Positions 55,415 through 64,000 of a stretch of DNA of 64,000 nt are shown here, piece by piece. The notes beneath the pieces are model-generated. The model saw only the letters and a list, made by a program, of their open reading frames with translations, made no database searches and had not been told where the DNA came from. The DNA is from Rhodosorus marinus (lineage: Eukaryota > Rhodophyta > Stylonematophyceae > Stylonematales > Stylonemataceae). The position numbers were made by a program, and so were the translations under genes. Positions within the stretch are counted from its first letter, which is position 1; every line of letters starts with the position of its first letter. Location: the NCBI GenBank assembly GCA_029953675.1, contig JAMWBK010000003.1:1550001-1614000 (forward strand), read 5' to 3'.

Positions 55415-56034
55415 CTAAGTTTTGGAGCTCCAATAACTGTCCATGTCGGCGTCTAAATCCCCCAAGCTTTTGCTCTCCTTGCCATTTCGTTTCGTCGTGG
55501 CCGATCCGGTTCCTCCCGATTCTTTTCCGGGCTCCTTCCTCGACATGTACGAATCCATTTCCATGTCCATTTCTTCGGTTGACTTCTTCTGCTTTTCGGT
55601 TCGCCCTTTTCCCTTCGGAGGGCCCTTCTACAGACACAAGGAGAAGAATAACCAAGCAAATCAAGGTTAGGAATCCATCAGCTCGCTGAAAAGTCAAGTA
55701 AAATAGTATTCTATACCTCAAAACTCACCTTCCTCTTACTACTCAACTTCCCGACCTTCTTTCCATCTCTCTTCTTAATCTCATCCCTTGTGATAATCTT
55801 CCTAACGCGCGGAGTAGTCTCTTTCGTCGCCCTACCGCCAGCTTTCTCTGACAAAGCCGCAAACCTAGCACTTAAACCACCAGCACCCCCACCCCCACCC
55901 CCGCTGCGACCACCGCCACCGCCTCCTCCGCCGGTGTCTTCTACCCGCGTTCTTACTCTACTATTATCTTTCGTGGCCTTCCTCACCGCGTCAAGCACAC
56001 TACCACCAGATCTAGTTGCTCCCCTCGGTTTCAT
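55415..56034 (-). CDS. UAP56-binding-motif protein, candidate mRNA-export adaptor
   Basis: Two exons, 55729-56034 and 55415-55627 (intron 101 nt, donor GTGAGT, phase 0), give 172 residues. Residues 34-53 are a Gly/Ser tract, and 66-112 are basic (RKIITRDEIKKRDGKK and onward). The C-terminus holds two copies of a short acidic motif, 'MDMEMDSYM' (122-130) and 'LDADMDSYW' (160-168), like the LDxxLDxYM motif at the ends of ALYREF, UIF and CHTOP that binds the helicase UAP56. There is no RRM, so it resembles UIF/CHTOP-type adaptors rather than ALYREF. Nuclear mRNA export is the inferred role. The motifs lie in a frame that the unspliced ORFs miss. Confidence 0.6.
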
Positions 56035-56541
56035 CTCATCCAATATTCGACAACAAAAAAACAAGGCAATCCTAAAAAATATCCTACCTCCTCTTCTTCC
56101 CCTCCCAAAACTCTTCTACAGAAGACGGCAGCACCTCAAAACAAACAAAACCGAATTTCACGAACTCGGGTCACTAGAAGAAATCAACAAGAGAACGTTT
56201 CAAAACTTTTCCTTCACTTGTTCACCTCCAACTGATCAATCCAGTTTTGCTCCCACCTTAACTCAACCCCAATCAGCTTCCCACGAAGAAAACATTTCCA
56301 TGAAACAAGACTTTGAAGCACAGGCCTTTCCCACCCAAACTTTGTCCTCGACGAAGACGTTCAGACAGACACCCTTTGGCATTCACATACTCAAAACCTC
56401 AGTTACATCTATTGATGTACGAGGCGTCAATCGCGTCCCCGCCATCCTTTTCGCGCGAAGAAGCGTAGGCGTACATTCGAGTCTTCGCGATTTGCTCCAT
56501 CAGGCGTTCTCTTATGGTCTTCATTAATCTCTTTTGAAGAA

Positions 56542-56925
56542 ACGGTCTTGGTTCTGGAACAGTAGTAACGCCAATGAAAGCTGGAGACGTCCGTGCCTTT
56601 CTGAGGAAAAGAGGACCCGAGGCTTGAGTCCATCAGGGTCCTTCCTGGTCGAAACGACGCTCGCACATGTTCGTCAGTTAACCTCTGTCGAAGAAACGGC
56701 CTTGCTTCTGGAACGCTAATAACGACGATGAAAGCTGGAGACGTTCGTGCCTTTCTGAGGAAACGAGGACCCGATGCTTGAGTCCATCAGGGTCCTTCCT
56801 AGCCAAGAAGACGTTCGCATGCGTTCTTCGTAACGGTCTTGGTTTTGTAACAGTAAAAAATACTCATGAAAGCAGGAGGCGGTGTGGCTTTGGGGCCAAG
56901 AAGACCCGAGGCTGAAGTTTGAAGA
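56542..56925 (+). repeat. Three diverging tandem units with a repeated mini-ORF
   Basis: Units begin at 56542, 56697 and 56832 (CGGTCTTGGTTCTGGAAC-type starts; periods 155 and 135). Each contains an ATG-to-stop frame: 56574-56627, 56728-56781 and 56864-56920. The first two encode 17 residues differing only at the penultimate position (MKAGDVRAFLRKRGPEA versus ..PDA). The third is altered internally but begins MKAG and keeps the RRPEA-type end. Confidence 0.75.
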
Positions 56926-59900
56926 GTGAGAAAGAGTTTCGGTTTGTTCAGTGTCGTAGCGAAAGCTTGCTTGGTCTGTCTGAAGTGGGAAGAAGTATTC
57001 TGGACGTTGGGAAGATTCCATTGAGCGCCGACTGAGTTTTGGCTCGTGGCAGCACCTGAAAGAATTATGTTCAGCTCTTCCGCTTGTCTAGCCTCTGGCG
57101 CATTCTTTTAGCCCCCTCCAGCGTCGGGACAAGAAGGAACTTGCTTTCGAAACCGAGGAGTTGGACTCACGAGAAGACGCACAGCACATAGCACCTCCTG
57201 AAAAAGTTCGCTGGCTTTCAGAATAACTGTGTTTTTTACACAGGTGCGGCACGGACGGAAGCTTGTGAGTTGATTCTGGTATGCGCCCTGCTTATTTCTA
57301 GGATCACTCGCCGCGCTAGCAAACAATGATCAATGAGCTTGGCGCGTGTGTGGAAACCTGGCTGACGCTAGCTGTGTTTTGCCCTGCGCTTACCAAAGCA
57401 GTGCCATAGTCTTCATTATCGTTTATTCAGAAGACATCAAGGCCGAGGGGAAAAAGGCTAAGCGAAACGGGGAGAACAGGTCTCTAAAACTGAAACCTAC
57501 TAGAAAGCGACGAGATAAAACTCAACGGTGAGCGCAAGCTCGAGTGAGCCTCATCGCGAAAACAGCCTCGAAGCCGTGCCGCTCGAATTCTAAATGAATT
57601 CAAAGACCTCGACAACAACCGGAACGAAAAGGTGTGACACAACTAAAGTCTGGCGGTTTCAACTAGATGTCCACAGATGAGGGCCGCATCCAATGAGGTC
57701 AAATTTGGTATAGAGGAACACTCGTTTATTAAAAGGATCCAAGAGAAAACATTGCTCATTCGAGAGTTTGGTTGGAACCAATTTCATTCGCAGATTACTA
57801 AGACAGGGTGGACAACTGAATTCTGCAAGTGGTATGCAGTGGCTCGTCCATGATCTAAGGAGTAGTGAGCGGAAAAGTACTATCTTCAGCTGCCTTTTAT
57901 GGGACCAGCTAGCTTGGGCATCCTAACCGCGTACCGTTCTCACATTTTTCGAGCACGCTGCAAAGCCCCTTAGCCAAGATGATTTCTTTTTCGTTGTTTT
58001 CGTCGAAAGGCATTCGAGATATGGCAATGTTTCAAGAAGTCGGGAATGACACAAATCCAGAACCAAGGGTCAAAACCAGCATGTGCTGTCACTCAAGTAT
58101 TAGCTTTCCCGACGCCAACGGACAAGACGTAGATAATCAATATTGGCCTGTTTTAATTCAGTTCATCCACGTCTCGAGGCCCTTGAGCGCTGGTCCCAAC
58201 TTCTTGAGAGACTAACAAAAAGGCTTGAATTTTCGTTGGCTTTTCCTTTCTGTCAGGAGACGTGTCTGGGTGACCCGACTGCAAAGCTGCAGAAGCATAG
58301 ATCTTGAACACGAAAACCTTGGTCGGGGGGGAGGGTGGGGGGCTTGGAGCAAATTTTGTTGCTGTCACCCAGATTGTCTACCGCAAGTTGGAACTCCATA
58401 GGCTAGGCGGCCACACTCACCAACAAAAGCGTGTTTTGTCCAAGCACACCGCTCACTCGTGCAACCAAAACCCAAACAAGGTTCTAAATCCCAAAACAGG
58501 AGAACAGACTCAACTACATAAAGTGAATAGCATTAAAAACCTCCTCGAGTTATCATCAATCCTCAAAGTAGTATGGCAAATTGCCCTAGACTGAATACAC
58601 CTCACGCGTTGATCAAAATCCTGCCAGGGCTTTCTAATGACAACGCAAGCTTTTTTGCTGATCAACCCAAGAATGCACCTATCCTCACCAATCACAACAA
58701 CGAAGAACTATAAAGAAATAAATCATGCAGAAACCATATGAAATGACTGACGCACTCTGTGAACGAATCAAATTCTCCTCAAGGAAATAATATTGACTGA
58801 GTCAATCTAATTTTGTTGTCCCTTGATTGGATTTGATATTACGGAGTCTCTAGTGAAAATTGAGTCCCTGAATCGTCTTCGGCGGCAAATCATAAAAAAA
58901 TTCACCAGCTAGGGCCGTGCATGGTATAATTTGGAGAATATCAACGATGAAAGAATTGAATATTTAAAGCATTTTTTTTTTATTGGGAGAGACGAACTAG
59001 TTTTGGAAGTATAGTCCACAACAGAAAAAAAGCGGCGGGGCGGGATATTTTTCTTGTTTTGTTCTACATTTTGGGATTGTAGAACTAAATATAGTAGAGG
59101 AAAATGACGATAGTCCATTAAATATAATTCACTCTTGTCCATGATGCTATGTAAATACAAGTTCTTCGTCCTCGATGAATTTCCTTCGAAAACTTTAGAT
59201 TAGACAATAGTTTTTGTCTGCGGTGGGGGAACATGGTCCGAGTTGAGCTTTTTTCGGCCTGCTTTTACTACGAGGTCAAATACCCCCCCCCCCAAACTCC
59301 TTTTCCCTTCGTGAGAAAGAACTGAGAAAGAACTGCAAGTACGTATCTATCTTCACTAAAATATTAAAATAATATAATGTACGGAAAACAGAGTCTGGAT
59401 ATCCGGTACTTGCTCAGAAGCCCCAATTTGGGACCTGTGCAGGGGGGAAAGGGTAGACAGAAAGACGTTCTACTTGCTTAGTGTTACCGTCTCATGTCGG
59501 CAAGTCGGTATTTTTGATGCTATCCTGAAGCATTCAATAAAATATCCAAAAATCGAATGCGTTCTTGAATGGTAGAGTACGGAATGAAATTCTACGGGCT
59601 ATTAAAAACAAGCATATCTGATCAATAGAGTTAAAACTATTTCAAAAAACTAGAAAATTCGTTTCCTGAGAGGGGGGGGGGGAGGAGGGGTGGTGACCGA
59701 AACGAAACAGAAACATTAGGGTTGGTGGAGAGAGAGAATGGTATTAGCAATACTGATGTTTGAGATGAGGACAAAACTATTGTGTGTGGAGGGTTTTGAT
59801 TTTTTTTTTCTTTTCTGTCTTTTTTATATATAGAGTGATGAGATCTGCGGGTGGATGGGGCAGTCGCAACGGGGAGGAGTTGGGGTGGGTTTGGTGGAGG

Positions 59901-59992
59901 AGGGTGGGGTGTTTGTGCAAGGGGGATTGCTTTGGCAGAGTTTACTTGGGGGTGGGTGGGAGGGGGGGGGCGTATCTGGAAGCTTGAAAAGG
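56926..59992. other. Spacer; AT-rich then G-rich block
   Basis: No recognised gene from 56926 to 59700. 58700-59650 is largely AT-rich with C and G homopolymers (59281-59292, 59671-59682). 59840-59980 is strongly G-rich on + and leads into the next start codon. Confidence 0.45.
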
Positions 59993-60572
59993 ATGAGGTT
60001 GATGAAATCTCTGAGCAATAGGCTGACGAGCATTGTCTCGCCTCGGTCTGCTGGGAAGAAGAGCCACGAGATTGTGGAGGAGGATATTGAGGCGAATGTA
60101 TTCTACAGGCGTGACTCGTTCGATGAGTTCATTGTTGAGGCCCGCGCACAGTCTTCGGTGCGGGATCAGCTCGTGAAGATGATGACGATGAAGTCAGAGA
60201 CACAGGCCCGGGTATTTTAATTTGCGATGATGTGGATAGTTGTGTGTCTTTGAAGATATTCGAATAAATGGGACCTCGTTTATCAGTGCAAGTCCCTGTC
60301 GACCACACTCACGCTCTTTGCGAGCAGGCCACTTTCTTCACTTCCAGCAGGAAAAAACAAAGATTGCTGTTCGAGCAGCATTGACGGGAGGGAGCATTGG
60401 AGAAGCGTCCCGTACAGACACCGAATCGTCTCCACTTGAATTGTGGCTCCTAACCCCGCACAATCGCGGAACTCTGAGAACAGTCCAGCGAAAGAGACGG
60501 TCTGAAGGAAAAGAGGATAAGAACCAGATATACTGTATGCAAGTAGAAGCCCATGCCACAGAATATTGTTAA
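59993..60572 (+). CDS. Small two-exon hypothetical protein
   Basis: Exons 59993-60211 and 60348-60572 (intron 136 nt, donor GTATTT, acceptor CACTTCCAG, phase 0) give 147 residues. The ATG at 59993 directly follows a G-rich leader; an in-frame ATG at 59855 lies inside that leader and is unlikely. The first half is basic, then helical and acidic ('SHEIVEEDIEANVFYRRDSF', then 'EFIVEARAQSSVRDQL'). The second half contains 'LELWLLTPHNRGTLRTVQRK' and ends in Cys. No family is recognised and no membrane segment or clear targeting signal is present. The donor is weak, so the protein may instead end at 60220. Confidence 0.4.
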
Positions 60573-61539
60573 TATCAACCGCGCCACCTAAACCCCCCAG
60601 CCCCGTGGTTCACCATACCGCAACCTCATGTCGGACAACCCTGTGAACATGTTTTTCCGAGTATTCTCAAGCTTTGGGTACAAACCGGAATGAAGCCTGC
60701 GACCGACATTGGATATCCTTTCCATCCGTGTTTTGTTTAGCGGCCAGCACTCGGTTGTCCTCGTGTTTAGGTATGACCAGACTAAACGACACTAGCTCGT
60801 AATCTGGTCCGAGCAGAGCAAGTAAGTGCATTGTGGGTTGTGAAGTTCAGGTGAATCCACTGAAAATGGACTATCCCGGCATTCCTATGGAGTCTGAAAG
60901 TTCTTGTGGTGACCAAACTACGTCACAAGATCCTGGCTCGATTTGCAAGAGCTCTGACTTTTCCCTTTGCAATTTCGTTGCTTCATCCGTTCGGAAAAAT
61001 CGCTTTTTCAAGCTCAATGGTTACGCTTAAACTTGATGGAAATCTCGTCTGACAACAGCCGCATCGAGACAGGCCAAATGGAGCAGACACAAAAGATTTA
61101 GTTCCAGCGCCAGAGCTATCTCCTTTAACTCAAAACCATTTGTAGCACGAGTTCGTTTGTATCAAGAAAGGACCTTCAGTCTCTCCGGACGGTCCCTGGC
61201 CTTATTAGGGTCCCGCTCACCTCGCCCTGGAGACAAGCTCTTTTCTCAATTTCACACAAGCTTTTAGTTGAGAGCACAGTATATCTGGCCGGCGGAGGGC
61301 CTCAACAAAAACTAGCTGGAGGATCATCAGTACCAATTGGGGTGCAAACCTGCTGACTAGTTTAGGAGTTCATTCTTCAGACTCATTGAACCAGTGAGAG
61401 GGTCAATAATCTCTGCACAGCGCTTTAATCAACCTTGACTACCTCTTGATACAAAACCCATTGCTACATACTACACAGCAAAAACCCTCCTAACTGAAGC
61501 GCGCTGCGCCTACTAACCGCGCGTAATTCTCGAGTTCTC
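60573..61539. other. Spacer
   Basis: No recognised gene or repeat. Confidence 0.5.
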
Positions 61540-62034
61540 TCATACTCCGAAGCTTTGTCCACATCCACATGTAGAAGTGGCTTTGGGGTTGAAGAATTTG
61601 AAACCTCCTCCTACCAAGTCAGTGCTGAAATCCAAGGTCATCCCAAACATGTACATGAGGCTTTTCACGTCGCAAACGATTTTCATCCCGGAGACCTCAG
61701 TTACTTCATCGAACTTTTCGATATTGTCAGAAGTATCAAATTCCATATAGTAAGACAATCCGGAGCATCCTCCCTGTCTAACTCCAACACGAAGACAATC
61801 CTTCCCGTTCGAATCCCTCAGCATCGTCAACTGCTTCGTCGCCGTGTCCGTCACAGCAATGAACGCAGTCGGCTCATCCGTAGGCGCCACAGTCTCCATC
61901 TCCAGAGACGCACGAACAACCACAGCCCGCTTCAACCCATGCTTCCCACTAAATCTCCCCGACGCACGTGAAACAGACCTCGTCCCACCCCTCACCCCTA
62001 CAACTTCAAGAACTCCGCCACTAACAAACGCCAT
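61540..62034 (-). CDS. SUFA: Plastid SufA/IscA-type iron-sulfur assembly protein
   Basis: Single exon, 164 residues, ATG at 62034. A-type carriers accept Fe-S clusters from the SUF scaffold and pass them to apoproteins. The three conserved ligand cysteines are present: C90 in 'RQGGCSGLSY' and C156/C158 in the terminal 'CGCGQSF'. Residues 1-45 are a Ser/Arg/Gly/Val-rich, acid-poor transit peptide beginning MAFV, so the plastid stroma is expected. The core (55-164) has the usual length of about 110. Just upstream are four dyad-symmetric GACAG/CTGTC-type sites (62338-62453) that could be a regulator's binding sites. Confidence 0.93.
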   Translation of the reverse strand: MAFVSGGVLEVVGVRGGTRSVSRASGRFSGKHGLKRAVVVRASLEMETVAPTDEPTAFIAVTDTATKQLTMLRDSNGKDCLRVGVRQGGCSGLSYYMEFDTSDNIEKFDEVTEVSGMKIVCDVKSLMYMFGMTLDFSTDLVGGGFKFFNPKATSTCGCGQSFGV

Positions 62035-62337
62035 CGAATCAATCTCACCCACACACCTAATCCTGCTCCAAAATTTTATTTTGAAGCCACAAAATTTTCA
62101 AGAAAAGAATTCTCACTTCAAAGACCTCAAAAACTAGACACAAGCAAAGTCACCGCACGCCCTCCCCGCCTCCTAAAAAACTAAAAGATCTCGTCCTAAT
62201 ATCCCCTTTCACACACCAACCTCTTCATCCCCATCAAATTTCGAACCCCTGAAATTGCACACCCACAAAGCGCCTCTTCATCATCCCCCTTTTCACGCCA
62301 TGTAGAAAACATAATTAATTAAAGAAAAAATCCACAA

Positions 62338-62453
62338 ACAGCCTGTCTTATCTTAAGGACAGATTGTCCACTGACTCTCTCGGAGAATACGAAAAATAAA
62401 TAAAACTTAATGCACAGCCTGTCAAACGCAAATTTGTTTTGGGACAGCCTGTC
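62338..62453 (-). promoter_or_regulatory. Cluster of dyad sites upstream of SufA
   Basis: ACAGCCTGTC occurs three times (62338-62347, 62414-62423, and within the perfect dyad GACAGCCTGTC at 62443-62453). A related dyad, GGACAGATTGTCC, sits at 62357-62369. They lie 300-420 bp before the SufA start, a spacing compatible with transcription-factor sites. Confidence 0.45.
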
Positions 62454-62572
62454 TGGAGCTGTCTTTAGTTGGATTTTTTGTTGTTTTTTTGGTTCGAGGG
62501 TTGGTTCCCTGCTTTGGCCTTCAGTAATAGGTGAAGAGAGCTTAGCTCCGTACTCGTAGTGCTATTTTGTAT

Positions 62573-62678
62573 AGTACAAGACTGATCAACCAGACCGATC
62601 GAAATCAAGCAACATTGCCCCTAAAGCAGCCTACAAACCAGTCTGGTTTTTTTGTTCTTGCTTTGATAGTCTTGTACT
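62573..62678. repeat. 106-bp segment with 11-bp terminal inverted repeats
   Basis: AGTACAAGACT (62573-62583) and its exact reverse complement (62668-62678). Inside, AACCAGAC near 62587 is complementary to GTCTGGTT near 62641. MITE-like or a long hairpin; no clear target-site duplication. Confidence 0.45.
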
Positions 62679-63135
62679 CTGGTTTACACTGTCATCAGGT
62701 TTAATGTCAAGCTAGAATAAATCTTTTTGGTATCTGATTAGACCGATCTATGCAGTGTGGTGCTTCTCCACGCGACCCCTCCGGCAGAAGTGCTGAAATT
62801 GGAACCACAGATTTCAAGCAGCCGATTATTCGGTACGTTTGTACAGCTGGAGGGCCCATCGGGTGGTAGCGAAGCCCTTGTGCTCGAGACAAAAGTTCAG
62901 GTGGCGATGCAGCAGAACCAACGGGCAGACTTTCCTAGAAAAACCCCGCTCTCCCACAGGCGCTGCTTGAGCTCATTATATCAGCGTTTAGAAGCTGCGT
63001 ACATTTGGCGTAAATGATTCCACAGGCGGTCCAGCCTTTAAAGCTTAAATAGTCGTTGATTACAGGTATGAGCAGCCCGCAAAGCGGACACGACCTGTAC
63101 TTCGCTGGACTTCTCAAGTTCTACCGCAAATTCCG
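62679..63135. other. Spacer
   Basis: 3' side of the MINDY gene. No recognised gene. Confidence 0.45.
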
Positions 63136-63948
63136 TTATTGTTGCCAGCAGGAAGAGCTGATGCTCTTGCTCTTGTCAGATGCCGGCTGGGGCGTGCTCG
63201 AAGGCGTGGTCGATGGCGTAGTCGATGGCGTAGTCGATGGCGTACTTGTATGTGTCGCCTTGCGAGTCTGCCGAGGAGCCCGTGTGGCCTGACCTCTGCT
63301 TTTGCTTACTTCCATCTCGTGCAGCTTTTTGGCGAGCTTGTAATCCTCATCTTCGTCCTGATTTGAGCTGGACGCTTCACCGCCTGTGGTCGTACTGGGC
63401 TTGGGCGCCTTCGATTTGGGTTTTAAAACCTTCCGATTTTCCTCTGCTTGCAGACGCTCAGCCAGGTCTTGGTCTTTCCTATCCACTCCTCGGAATGGAT
63501 CATAAGCCTGTCATCCAGTGGACACGTTCAGCCCTTGGACAAGATTAAAAAAGTTGGCCTGGTAGATACTCACTACCAAGTCAAAGTTGAAGAATTGGGA
63601 TTCGCCATGAATCCCAATGAATTTGTCCCATACGATCTCCGGTTCGTGCAGATAACCCTGAAACATTGCAGTCCTACTTGTTACCAATTTGCCCAGGACG
63701 TTCCGAGCAAGCTTTTTGGCGCAACTTACCAGGTCGGAAACGAGCAGAAACAGTTTCCCGTCTCGTCTGGTCAAGGTCGAGAAGTGGTTGTTTCGGAAGA
63801 AGACGCAGATTTCGTTCTCTCCGACTACGGAAGACAGTGCGTGAAACCCGTGAAGGGTTAGCTGGGAAGGATTATCTTCCAGGAAGTCACGCGCCAGCTT
63901 TGCTATTACTTGTCTTTTTGAACTCTCTTCCGAATTCATCCCATTTTC
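63136..63948 (-). CDS. MINDY (FAM63) deubiquitinase, C-terminal part, cut by window edge
   Basis: Exons 63730-63948, 63574-63657 and 63136-63507 (introns 72 and 66 nt). The gene continues beyond 64000 through a probable acceptor at 63949, so the N-terminal half with the catalytic Gln and Cys is outside the window. MINDY enzymes trim K48-linked polyubiquitin from the distal end. Visible marks: 'ICVFFRNNHFSTLT', with the catalytic His codon at 63784-63786, then 'GKLFLLVSDL' and 'EIVWDKF'. The C-terminal region has two MIU-type ubiquitin-binding helices ('DQDLAERLQAEE' and 'DYKLAKKLHEME'), matching the tandem MIU of MINDY-1/2. Near the end is an in-frame 12-bp repeat encoding STTP units. Confidence 0.88.
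63204..63245 (-). repeat. 12-bp coding minisatellite in the MINDY gene
   Basis: About 3.5 copies of GGCGTAGTCGAT (+ strand) encoding repeated Ser-Thr-Thr-Pro on the minus strand. Multiples of 12 keep frame, so copy number can vary without breaking the gene. Confidence 0.85.
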
Positions 63949-64000
63949 CTGAGCATTTTTTCTTCATGCGTCAATAAACACTTTCCAGGAGCTTGCTGCG

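Noticed and set aside
59855-59992. Longer start for the 59993 gene
   Set aside because: The extra 46 residues are a Gly/Val translation of the G-rich leader, which resembles the leaders of other genes here.

Overview
The window is nuclear DNA of a photosynthetic eukaryote. Genes lie on both strands and are separated by kilobases of non-coding DNA. About two thirds are split by short introns: roughly 35 could be placed, all 49 to 158 nt, with GTAAG/GTGAG-type donors and one GC-AG exception. The products are eukaryotic (TBP, a four-RRM poly(A)-binding protein, a MINDY deubiquitinase, cN-II-type 5'-nucleotidase). Several are plastid-type (SufA-like scaffold, parvulin-rhodanese fusion, YchJ-like SEC-C protein). 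Three proteins start with MAFV, the Phe-near-the-N-terminus signature known from glaucophyte and red-algal transit peptides. My best guess is a red alga. The assignment is inference; no rRNA or plastid gene is present to confirm it.

Layout. 0-5 kb: TBP, a BACK-domain protein, a mitochondrial-carrier-like membrane protein and a possible frame-disrupted small gene. 8.5-14.2 kb: two convergent ammonium transporter paralogues, with a small ORF behind the second. 14.2-20.6 kb: a gene-poor stretch. 20.6-31.4 kb: an alpha/beta hydrolase on +, then a small coiled-coil protein, a nine-exon 5'-nucleotidase, a parvulin-rhodanese protein and a two-finger C2H2 protein, all on -. A three-copy tandem array built partly from exon 3 of the nucleotidase sits just upstream of that gene. 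34.7-48 kb: an NTF2-like protein, beta-carbonic anhydrase, mitochondrial-type ribosome recycling factor, YchJ-like protein, a degenerate ~195-bp array, a Nudix hydrolase and a MATE transporter, the last two with stop codons 44 bp apart. 51-54 kb: poly(A)-binding protein with a long acidic N-terminal extension. 55-64 kb: a spliced UAP56-binding-motif protein, a triplicated mini-ORF repeat, a two-exon unknown, SufA, and the 3' part of a MINDY deubiquitinase cut by the window edge.

How the genes relate. There is no operon logic. The themes are nitrogen uptake (two AMTs), inorganic carbon (carbonic anhydrase), plastid maintenance (SufA, parvulin-rhodanese, YchJ-like), organelle translation (RRF) and mRNA biogenesis (TBP, PABP, UAP56-binding protein). 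A recurrent feature is a G/A-rich tract on the sense strand just upstream of the start codon (pyrimidine-rich on + for minus-strand genes), often preceded by an AT-rich block. All exon junctions were placed by hand from splice consensus plus frame continuity. No search or transcript data were used, and family assignments rest on recognised motifs.
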